Of a stretch of 64,000 bases of DNA, positions 51,239 through 61,607 are shown in pieces. The stretch is from the NCBI GenBank assembly GCA_022578605.1, contig MU394102.1:1-64000 (forward strand). The letters run 5' to 3'. Source of the stretch: Camillea tinctor (Eukaryota; Ascomycota; Sordariomycetes; Xylariales; Xylariaceae). Both the position numbers and the translations under genes were made by a program. Within the stretch, counting starts at the first letter, position 1. The number at the start of each line of letters is the position of its first letter. The notes beneath the pieces are model-generated. The model searched no databases. It saw nothing but the letters and a program-made list of their open reading frames with translations, and was not told the DNA's origin.

Positions 51239-52101
51239 GGTGGTGGCTGTGGGAATATAGTCTGGAGTAGGATTGGAGAGATAATGGAAGCGCCGGGTGG
51301 GAAATTGGTAGTAGGTAAGCTTCTCTGGACGATGCCTGGCCTACTGCGCTACCGAGAGCGCTAGACAATGGGATGAGAATAAGAAGAAATAAAAGAAGAA
51401 AAGAAGATATGGGATCGACTACTAGTCAGATGGGCTCGTTTGGTTGTGGGTTATGAAGGTGATGATAAAAGGAGTGGTGAGAATGTCGTAGTTGTTATTG
51501 TTGTTGTAAAAGTAATAGTCTAAATAGTAGTGGTGGTGGTGGTAGTACCTAGTAGTAGCAATGTTGGTGGTTGTCCTTAGTTTCGAGCTTTCGCAGCAGC
51601 TTCCGGTGCACGAAAGCTCCCCAAGGCTGGAAAGTAGAACCGGGTTTAGGCTAGTTACCTTCGTTATAAGTATTACGCGACCACTCTGCCGCCTAGAGGA
51701 GGTACATGTGGTCAGTGCTTGTCTTCGAAGTCCGGAGCCTCGCAAAACCTAAACGGAACAAGCCAATCAAGCTTCTCTTTTACCTTTATTGAATATTCCG
51801 TTAGTTGCATACCATTAGCATTTGACTTGATCATTAGGTGGAGTATTTCCTTATCTCTATCTTATCTCTATCTTATCGCTAATCGGACAATATCCACTCC
51901 AGAACCTAGAAGTGGGATTTTAAATAATTTTGGCGGGGTATAATTCTTGAAGTTGTTATACATAGGTCTCCTAGACTTAGACTTACCCTTACCGAATAGA
52001 TATTAAAAAACGTCACAAGTGAAATAGTAAAAACATCAACCTTCCCCCTTGTTCTCAAGTAAAATAATAGAAGCGAAGACGAAAAATAAAGTAAAAACAC
52101 T
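51239..52101. promoter_or_regulatory. Divergent spacer, RPN1 / RIO2
   Basis: An 863-base head-to-head spacer with a GGT-rich/TTG-rich trinucleotide patch near 51490-51545 and a TTATCTCTATC tandem (about 51851-51882). Presumed promoters of both genes. Confidence 0.5.
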
Positions 52102-53524
52102 ATGAAGCTCGATTCCAAGGCGATGCGCCACCTCACATCTGAGGACTGGCGCGTCCTCACAGCTGTACGATCTCTACCCCCTTTCTTCTACCCTCCTCTT
52201 CTCTCCTCTGCTTCCCTTGCTCGTAACTAACACGCAAGCACTCCTCCTCCCTCACCAAAAGGTCGAAATCGGCAGCAAGAACCACGAGGTGGTCCCTACG
52301 CCTCTGATCGAGAGCATCGCCAAGCTGCGCGGGGGCCCGAGCCGGACGCGCAAATCCATCTCGGCCCTAGCCAAGGTGGGCCTGATCGCGCGGCTCAAGG
52401 AAGCCCGGTACGACGGGTACCGGCTCACGTACGGGGGGATGGACTACCTCGCGCTGCACACGCACGCGAGCCAGGGGCGCGTGTACAGCGTGGGCGACCG
52501 GGTAGGCGTGGGTAAGGAGAGCGATATCACCGTGGTGGCCGACGACCAAGGCCAGCAGAAGGTGCTCAAGATCCACCGCCTGGGCCGCGTGTCCTTCCGC
52601 ACCGTCAAGGCCAACCGCGACTACCTGCGGCGCCGCCAGGGCGGCTCTTGGATGTACCTGTCGCGGCTGGCCGCTGAGCGCGAGTACGCCTTCATGTGCG
52701 CCCTGCGCGAGGAGGGCTTCCTCGTGCCCGAGCCCATCGCTCAGAACCGCCACACCGTGCTCATGGAGTACGTCGATGCCTTCCCCCTGCGCCAGATCTC
52801 CCAGGTCCCCGACCCCGCCGCCCTCTACGCCGAGCTCATCGCCGCCATACTACGGCTGGCGCAGCACGGGCTGATCCACGGCGATTTCAACGAGTTCAAC
52901 ATTCTCATCAAGGAAGAGGAAGAGGAGATACGGGAGGAGGAAGCTAAGGAGCCCGGTAGCAACCACAACAATGGCGAAAAAGCTCCCGCTACCACCACAG
53001 TAACCAAGGTGACCCCCGTCATAATCGACTTCCCCCAGATGGTCTCCATGGACCACGCAAATGCCGAGATGTACTTCGACCGGGACGTCGCCTGCGTGAA
53101 GCGCTTCTTCGAGCGGCGCTTCCACTTCGTCAGCACGACGGCCGGTCCTTTCTTCCGCGACGCCAAGAAGTCCGTCGGCAAGGACGGCGCCCGCCGCCTC
53201 GACGCCGCCGTCGAGGCCTCGGGCTTCTCCAAGCGCGCCCTCAAGGACCTCGAGGCCGCCATATTCGAGCAGCAGGGGAGTAGGGGCGAGGGAGCGGAAG
53301 GTGATGGGGACGATGATGAAGACGAAGAGGATGACGATGAGGATGAAGAGGAGGAGGGAGAAGAAGATGACGATGAATCAGGCGAAGGAGAGGCGGAGGC
53401 AGAAGAGAAAGAAGGCAGAGAAATGAAGCAAACAACAGCAGAATATAAAAGTAAACTAGGCAGCACAGATGGCCCTACTTCGAGAATAGACATCTCGAAA
53501 CTGTCAGTCAAGGGCGAGACATGA
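52102..53524 (+). CDS. RIO2: Atypical protein kinase Rio2
   Basis: RIO-family ATPase/kinase bound to pre-40S particles, needed for late cytoplasmic 20S rRNA maturation. Coding exons: 52102-52164 and 52262-53524, one 97-nt phase-0 intron (441 aa). MKLDSKAMRHLTSEDWRVLTA plus VEIGSKNHEVVP form the winged-helix N-domain, with the join inside it. The RIO kinase domain has the flexible P-loop GVGKESDI (about 103-110), the catalytic loop HGDFNEFNIL (about 227-236) and the metal-binding IDFPQMVSMDH (about 276). About 40 residues rich in Glu then Thr/Asn separate the catalytic loop from IDFPQM, longer than the core fold needs. The C-terminus is a long Asp/Glu run followed by ISKLSVKGET. The first two thirds are strongly GC-rich. 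The Ser-rich minus-strand ORF is an antisense shadow. Confidence 0.95.
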
Positions 53525-54106
53525 CGTAGATATATAGAACATCATCCACCTTCCCAAAATGAGATACCCATCAGTTTCATTGTGTGTTTACTTGAATATG
53601 ACCAGTTACAACCTATGCATCATCGCTTGATCCACATGGTATTTGGTGAGGCCAAGTCAGTCCGACGAAACAACGTCATTTATGGCCTCAACAGGTTGAG
53701 CACAACTTTACGAAAACTCAGGACATAATATATTACAAAGAATCCATTAATTCCTTTACCAATACTCGCCGACTAGACTAAGCTACCAAGTCTTTACCTT
53801 CTGAGAGTACAAAGATGGGAAAATCGTGTCTAGTAAAGATGAGACACACAACTTTTTCTGTCCACCGAGAACTTCATGATGGTAAAATGACATATTAGAG
53901 TCATCTCTAATTTCTTGACGAGTTGCATAAGTGAATTCAACAAGACCAGAAAGGTAATCATGTCTGCCGACCAATGGAGAACGATGATGCCGATGTAATG
54001 ACAGAATGAACATGTGCCAAGGTAGTGGATAGATCATGCCGATTGAGAAACAAGACCAAAGATAACAATACCCAGTCTCAAACACAAGACTGGAAGGTTG
54101 ATTTGT
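53525..54106. other. Convergent spacer, RIO2 / RRM gene
   Basis: A 582-base tail-to-tail spacer. A minus-strand ORF (53783-54085) crosses it but has no family features. Expected 3' UTRs only. Confidence 0.5.
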
Positions 54107-56232
54107 TTAGTCCTTTTCCTGCTTGACTGGAGATGATCGCGTGCTTCCATTCGCAACCAATGGGGAGTCGACATGGATCGTTACACCCTCGTCGCCCGAA
54201 CCATCCTCCGAAGAAACCGCATTGCCAGTGACAACACCGCTCGGTCTGGTAGGAGAGATGATTAGTGACGAGGTGGGTGGCAGGGGCAGTGGGGAGGGTA
54301 GGCCTGAGTAGCATACTGAGGTCTACCACCCATTCCACCACGGCCTTGGCCCTGGCCCTGGCCCTGACCCTGACCCTGACCCTGAGCTCGGCCACCGAAC
54401 GAAGGACCACGAGTACCGTATACGCTAAGAAACTGCATTAGCTAAAGCCTCGTCGACACAATAGAAACAGTAAAATGATGGCCTTACCCTGTACCGCTCG
54501 CACCACGTCGGAATCCGGGCTGGTTATAGATGGTTGGGTTCATACCAACAAGGGGGGTTCCGTAGGCACCGACGTTGTATTCGTTCGTTCGGAACTGGCG
54601 TCGTTCGGCGGTAACACGCTTGAGCTCCTTCTGAGCCGGAGTGTCAGCATAACGGATCTGCATGGGCAAGGCCTCCTCGCCAATGTTGACACCGGTGAAC
54701 TCCTTGATAACCTCATCACAGATATCCCGAGACTCGAAGCTATATTCGAATTAGTACAGAGGATATCACTAATTAAAAGCAATATACGTACCGAGCAAAT
54801 CCGACACCACGACTGTTACCCATCGAATCGCGGAGGATCTTGCTCGAGAGAATCGTGTAGCGATCGAAGATCGTGACGAGTTCCTATCACTGTTAGATGG
54901 TCCTGTTCAAGCGCTGGTAGGGAAAGGATCTTACCATCTCCGTCAGGGACTTCGGCAAGTTGGAGATGTAGAGGTTAGTGGACTCGTCATCACCTTCAGC
55001 CTTCAGTCGAGAGTTGAAGGACTCCTGGAAACAGTTAGCATGAGATAATGCCTGCTGCTCAGAGCAGCTAGACTTGGGCAATCGGACTCTGGCAAAGCCA
55101 ACTTCATATCCCAAGCGGTAGAAGCCTCGGATGCACATCTCGGAATCGCGGACGTCGTAAAACTTCGCAAAGCCGAATCTGTATTCCTATGTTAGCTCTT
55201 CGGCTTTTCAACCAACGGCGGATTAAGAATAGGTATGTAAATTTACCCCTTGCAAGCACCGGTGGCAGTATCAATGATAGCCTTAGAGGTTTCGACCTTG
55301 CCAAAACGCTCTGCGTACTTCAGAAGAAGCTCGTCATCGGTAGTGGGATGGAGACCACGGATGTAAACATTGCGATTGCCGGGGATGTGGTTGACCAGGC
55401 TCTGGTCAAGGGTCTTCATACTCTCCTGAGGAGTAAAGACGGCCGGAACAGCATTGGGGACCGCGGGCTCACGTCGAAGCAGGGCGTCGAGGTCGCGATC
55501 AACCGGGATGGAGATAGAGTATAAACCCTTAGACTGCTGAGCAGCTCCACCAGCAACAAGCTGCTGAGGAGAAGGGGTGGTGTAGGTAGAGCGGTCAAAG
55601 ACAGCAACACGGTTGCCTTGCTCACGAGAAGTCATACTGCCAAAGAAGGGAGTAGCGGGGGTCGATTCGGTAGTCGAATAAGAAGATCGACGGTTGTCCA
55701 GACCAGGAACATCCTTAGAGCTAGCGTCAGAACGCTCAGCCATGATTCCAGGACGGCCAGGGGTAATAGGGACGAATTGATAAGGGAGGTACGCGGGGTA
55801 GGCTCCTTGAGGGAGGTAGGGAGCAGTGAAAGCACTAGCACCTGCCTCGGGATGTTGTCCGTAGCCGAAGGGATGAACGCCGGCAGCAGCAGGAGCATAT
55901 CCAGCAGTGTACAGAACCTGCGTATCCGCAGCCGTCATGTAGGGGTTGACCATGCCCGGGACAGGACCGTTGGGGCCAACACCAGCACCATTGATGCCAA
56001 GACCACCAAGCTGGTTGACAACAGCGCTCATGCCAGCGTCGACGGGACCTTGAGTCTGGGAACTAGTCATGTTGGTGGACTCATGGTTGGTAGCAACCTG
56101 AGTGGCCAGGTAGTGGGCTGGAATGCCACCAGAAACGGTGCTAGGCATATTGCCCTGGGCAGTGCCCTGAGTAGTGCCTCGAGTGGCTCCAAAGTTCTCG
56201 TTGGCCATATTGTTGGTAGAGGAATAAGGCAT
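54107..56232 (-). CDS. Two-RRM RNA-binding protein, RBMS/MSSP-like
   Basis: Cytoplasmic or shuttling RNA-binding protein with tandem RRMs of the MSSP/RBMS type, probably post-transcriptional. Coding exons: 56232-55247, 55178-55088, 55024-54935, 54883-54792, 54739-54488, 54424-54317, 54245-54107 (585 aa). About 285 N-terminal residues are low-complexity, rich in Gly/Ala/Pro/Thr/Tyr. RRM1 starts RNVYIRGLHPTTDDELL (RNP2 VYIRGL) and has RNP1 KGFGFAKF across an intron. RRM2 starts TNLYISNLPKSLTEME and has RNP1 RGVGFARFES, also across an intron. The C-tail carries tandem Gln-Gly dipeptides from a hexanucleotide repeat, then RPQPSGVVTGN. The 63-nt intron between the RRMs has no stop and an atypical GTCCGA donor, so retention would add 21 residues. 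I chose MPYSSTNNM as start; a TTTTACCAG acceptor sits 3 bases upstream, suggesting a 5' UTR intron. Confidence 0.86.
54343..54385 (-). repeat. Coding hexanucleotide repeat (Gln-Gly)n
   Basis: Tandem six-base units of CAGGGT/CAGGGC on the minus strand encode a run of Gln-Gly dipeptides in the C-terminal tail of the RRM protein. Such repeats often vary in copy number between strains. Confidence 0.85.
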
Positions 56233-58020
56233 AGTCTGGTAAAAGCAAATTATCAGCATTTTGATATAATAGCTTCAATGATACCAAGAATATTGCAACG
56301 ATTTGGGGAGTCAAGGTATCAGGTCATCTGTAGTGCGGGAAAGAATGAGGGTAGGTAAGTACGAGGAAGATTTCGATGTTTGTGGGATTTGGGGAGTATT
56401 GTTGACATGTCGACCTAATAATAGAAAGATGATGTACCTGGTACAAGAGAGCTGACTTTGATCGTTTGATCTGGATAGGACAGAAACTGTAGGAAGGAAT
56501 TATGTTAGCTATGTTTGATTGTTGTTTCCTGTTTTTTTCTTTTTCTTTTCTTTTAATATGAACTAGGGCTTGAACGAGAAAATGGTACCTCGCCGACCTG
56601 TCTCGTGAGAAAAAAAATAAAAGGGAGGAAGGCAGGAAAATAGTAGCAGTAATTACAAGCTTTGTATGGAACTGATGGAGGTGAACGTGGATCTCTCGGG
56701 GTCACAAATTATAGTGAGATAGAAGGGAAGAAAACAGAAGGGCGAGACCTAAGAATCACGAATGTGATAACTTTCGGTCTGAGGGGTAGGTTATCGTATG
56801 GGGTACAAAAGAAAAAGAAGAAAATATTGCGTAGTATGGAAGAAAAATAGTAATGGGAGGAAGAGGTAGTCGAGGGAAGTGGAGGAATACAGGATATTTG
56901 TCAAAACAACTCGACACTCGGAAGGACGGGGCAGGGTGGCAGAAGCAAGAAGGTAGGATATTGGTATCTTCTCGACCCAACAAAACAGACCTTTATCGTG
57001 TCTGGCAAATGCCAATGCTGTTGTTACCAAGGAGGTTCAATGAAGCGAGTGGTAACGAGTAAAATAGTGTAGCTAGAGAGCAAAGATGGGAAAATTGAAG
57101 AGATTGTGGTGATGCGGTGTGCTGGATGAGTTGATGCTATGTTGGGAAGAAACCAAGTGAGAGAAAAAAAAAGATCAAGACCAGGACCGGGACAGATCAA
57201 GATAATATTTGGGGAGAGAGAAGAAGAAGAGAAGTGGAAGCGGGATAAAAAGAGAATAGGGGAGTGGTCTCGAGACACGAGACGATAGCAGGTAGGCACT
57301 TACTACTAGTAGTACTAAAGTATGTTCTTGGGTAGATGAAGTAGTTGAAGTGGTTCAAGTGGTTGAAGTAGTAGGTGAAGATACCTAGAATAGAATAATG
57401 ACTTCAATGAAGGTAAGCCACAACGATACCGGTGGCAGTCACAATGTGGTATGTGGAAAGAATGACAAGTAATAAACCTGCAAAGGTATGGAAAGAATGT
57501 TAGAAAGTTGGAAAGGCGAGGATAACTGGGAAAGTGCAGGAATAAAAAGATGTAAATACAAGTGAAGGTAAAGGAAAGATAGGTAAGTACTGGAGAAATA
57601 TGGGGGAAGAAAAAGAAAAAAAAGAGTTGGTTGTGGAGTGAGGATGTTCCTTCAGAAAAGGAAAAAAGAAAACATCACAGTGGACATGAAGATGTAGAAA
57701 GAGAGAGTGGCAGAATTCCACAAGATGATGAAGGCGGTCAGGTCAAGGTCAAGGTCAAGGTGTGTACCTATGAAACCCAATTGACATGTGAAAGAGTTAT
57801 CCTAACAGAGAAGGTAGTGACTGCCAAAATGGGTTCCTGCTCTTGTTGTTGCTGTGGAAGGAGGGAAGGAAGGTGCAATTACTATGTACATAGTATGTGG
57901 ATAAGGGGAGGGCAGATTTGGGGGACCATCTCTCTTTGTCAAGGGTACATCATTCTAAGCTTAGGTTATATTGATCCCAGAAGTAGCAATCACTTTCACC
58001 TGGGTTAATACTTCAAACGT
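56233..58020 (-). promoter_or_regulatory. Long leader/promoter region of the RRM gene
   Basis: Upstream of the RRM start there are two intron-like 3' ends on the minus strand. One is TTTTACCAG at 56236, preceded by a GCTGAT branch. The other is TTCCTACAG near 56490, preceded by GCTAAC. This suggests a spliced 5' UTR extending well upstream. The rest is purine-rich on the plus strand and contains GGTCAA tandems (57738-57760) and AAGTGGTTGAAG units near 57340-57375. Confidence 0.4.
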
Positions 58021-61000
58021 ACCTGAATCTTAAAAAAGGAACCACCACCTATTATCCACATGTACTTCTTCTCTCTCTCAGACGATGTACTCAAGTACCT
58101 TGAACGCTCTTCAAGGTTGCTTAACACAACCCACTCCCCTATCGTGTAGCAATCGACAAATAACTCGACCGGGCCGCTATGGCTCTTGTGTTGAAATCGA
58201 CCTTAATGCTCCAAGTACGCAGGTAACCTGGAGTCCGTCAATGGTGATAATACACAATAAATAACAACTCGACAATCGAACTTCTCCTGACTGTTGAGCT
58301 TTGATGATATCCCTGTCTCCCCTTCAAATATTCCAATATAGTAATAATTGACTGACCAGTTGTTGTTTTTGCTACCTACGCCTATTAAATAGTATCCGAG
58401 TTAGCCATTTTCTAGTCGGTGCGGCTTGGACAGTACCTCACCACTTGGTCGTCACGATATTCGCCTCCCGTGTAAATAAGATATATCTCCTTGAAGACGA
58501 TAGGGGGGATAGGATAGTTGGAGAATTATATTCCCACCCTGAATAGTAAGCTGGCCAACACGACTACTTGACAGGTTTCCTTCCTATACGTGTTCATGTT
58601 AGCTGTAGTCGCCCTGTAATTGTACGGAACACAAGGGATAGGAAAGGGTGTATCAATTTTTATAGGTTTGTGTATATGTTACTCGTTATTAGTCATAGAG
58701 ATCGAGGAGACCCTCGTCGGTATATATGACTTTATATATAGCCCCAGGGATAAGACCAGCCTCTCTCTTTCGTGCCACGACCCCGTTGCAATATTGGTGG
58801 GCACCTTACAGATAGAATAGCACCACTTCTGGTGTTTAACGGGTATGGTATAACCTGATAGAACTTTCAAAGTTATAGCGGTGGTTCTGGATAAATAATA
58901 TAGACACAATATACTTGCAAGACCCCAAACATGGAAACCTTTGTAAGGATCTCTATATGGTGTAATTAGAGGGGTATGGTAGTTAATAATATAGAGTAAT
59001 AAGAGGCTAAGGATACTAAGGAAGCGAACACGACGAGCCGGTCAACGGGAGGGTGGGTATACACTATAGTGAAGCCAGGAATCACATAAACGAGCAAGAA
59101 AGCCAACTCAGTGGCAGAAGAGGGGAAGATGCTAGTATTTATTCCCCTTAGGCTTCGCAAATAGACCTATAGGGTATATAGCCATCGTCCTGCGGGTAAG
59201 CGCTGCAATGGCTTGGATAGGGCCTTATCTAAGTTAGTATTTTTCTTTTTCCCCCCTCCAAACCAGGTAGGGTACGTATATGTACGTAGAAAAGTACGTA
59301 ATAGTCATGTGTACATGGGGTACCTAACTTAGGGACTCATCACGATCTAAGTTGTAAGACATTGAAGGTCCGTTGCTGGTATAGAAAAGTTGTTGGCATA
59401 TTAAATCTTGTGGCGGCGGGTACTTTTAGGAGTGCCACATATACCAGAAACTTTTGTTATTAGATGAAATATCTCCCTGATAGGTCTCAAGAAAAGAATC
59501 CTGACAATAGTATGATAGACACAATCTACTTCATGGCGCTTATATAAACATGGATACTCGAAGAAAGTTTCTATAGGGGTGATAGACATGTAAGTTGCAA
59601 GGATAGCGATGGGTAAGGGAGGATTCCTGGCTCTCTTTTGCAAGGAAAATTTCTTGCCTCAAAGGACTGAAGCTTTAATATGAATTATATCTTTAATAGA
59701 CAGCCTTAGGATAATTACTTAGTTGGCTACATTCGCCCATCTGCTCCGTTGGTGGCATTGCTTCGTGGGGTGGGAATGTCTCAAACACGGCCGCTCCGGC
59801 AAACTAACCCTGAGATGTCTTTATCTGCTGCTAGCCTTAACTCCACAGTATCACAAATGTATAATAATATAATATAGAATGATATATAGTCTTGGGTTCA
59901 ACTCAGAATCATAATTTAGAGCATGTGATATTATCGGGTTTGCCCTGAGCCGTTGCTATTTACTCTAGGCGCGACTATAACGATAGATAAATGACCTATC
60001 TGCAAGTACGCTGAAGCGTATATCTTGTCAAAAGAAAAAAAAAAGAAAAAAAAAGGTACATCCTTAGTTTCCCACCATATGGCCCACGGAAATCTTGACC
60101 CGAGGGTCAGGCTTGTGAGTAGGTCCGGTTAGGTGGCCGAAGATCGTTCTTGTATCAAATGATGGAAGGCTGGTCTGGTCAAACTAGCAAAGACATGGGT
60201 TTCCCTTACATGCCTATTTTCAGACGCTTGGAGTAGTATCTCCCTAGCTTTGGGGGAAAGCAGCACTATGACTAAAGTATAGACCGGTAGGATCAAAAAG
60301 CTGAAAAGCAAGTAAATATTTGTCTCAGCAAGTGCCGAGATGTACTGATCAGCCACGAACTTGGGAATGGTTCCCAAGTCCAGAGTCCAGAGTCCAGAGA
60401 TAGAGGCCGATGATGCTGTCGTATGTACTGCCTAGTTGTTGTTTAATGATGAGTTTCGAATAGGAAAGCATTGCGCCTATATCCCTGTCTTTTCTCCTGT
60501 GCATGTATACCAATCGCATCATCCAGGTTTACGAGCATATGTTCTCCATGAATTCTGCGAGTATCCGATGAATTACTTGCAGTACATGATCTGTCATCAT
60601 GTGGACCTGGATCTGATCTTTAGATCTGTGCTGGCCTTGGAAAGCCTGCCCATGTATGCAATGTAACAACAAGACTAGCCTCATAATTCGACCACGGTGG
60701 TGTGTCCGGCAGTGCTTCGTTTGCGCGGGTTCAAGCGCATAGATGTAAGCCAAGTCACACCCGATCAATTTCGTAGATTACGAGCCTTCCACCTGTTGAA
60801 CCAGCACGAAGCTAACTGTTTTAGCCAGAACTGTCCTTCTGCATCGATGTGTTGGCAAACATGAATATGTACAGCGTCAAATCGATATGTCTCTTCTCCC
60901 TCTTTCTTGACGCCTTATCTGACGGAAGAACACTGCGCTATCCGGACGGGACATGCTCTGTATATATCATACACGTTTTACTCTAGTACTCGATATGCCT

Positions 61001-61607
61001 TATAGAGGTGCCTTATATTTTGTATATGTACACCACCTGAATTCGACGTCACAGCTACATGTACTTCCTTACATCTTCACATTGCAGCTCTGGACCTATC
61101 TTTACTAACACAACTCTATGCATCTAGTCTCGAGCTCATGATCTCGCTAGGTGCTACTTGATTCTGTTGATAGATGATGCTTGAGGAGTTAGACCTGCAC
61201 TACAAAGAACTCTACACGTTGATCACATAGTCCGGATCTTTAGGTCGAGTATTTCTTTCTTTTTAAAGCTTTGTTCATCTTCATCTCATATAACCTCTAC
61301 ATAAAAACAAGGCCTTGAACGGGAGGCAACCCATTTCATTTCGCAAACATAAAATTGAAATCGTTCTATAATAGATTCATTACTTAGTTTGATATATGTA
61401 TATACGAGAAATAAGCGCGCGAACTTTCTAGGGGTAAATTGTGCGATATTAGCCAACCAATCCTTGCCTGCTGTGAGCAGGCGTCGTGAAAATTTGGCTT
61501 CCGTAACTCCAACAACTATTCTCACTAAAACCCCCTTATGCAGTTTTATCCGAGACGCTGGCACTATTGATATAGGAAACAAGAATGCACTCATCTATGG
61601 GCTTGGA
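58021..61607. other. Gene-sparse stretch with ORF fragments
   Basis: No intact gene was found. On the minus strand three short ORFs (60377-60129, 59643-59401, 59160-58966) read hydrophobic, membrane-protein-like sequence in that order, but I could not splice them into one frame. A three-fold AGTCCAG tandem lies at about 60376-60400, and an A-rich tract at about 60032-60054. The CPR 3' UTR should occupy the right end. Confidence 0.45.
58966..60420 (-). pseudogene. Possible decayed membrane-protein gene
   Basis: Three separate minus-strand segments have natural-looking hydrophobic runs: NIYLLFSFLILPVYTLVIVLL near 60.28 kb, LPIAILATYMSITPIE near 59.6 kb and LAFLLVYVIPGFTIVY with LVVFASLVSLASYY near 59.05 kb. 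They are separated by AT-rich DNA with many stops, and no start codon or splice chain joins them. I do not recognise the family. The alternative is coincidence in AT-rich sequence, where hydrophobic codons are common. Confidence 0.2.

Noticed and set aside
52825..53511. 228-aa Ser-rich minus ORF antisense to RIO2
   Set aside because: It is the reverse reading of the Asp/Glu-rich tail, whose repeats read as Ser/Leu on the other strand.
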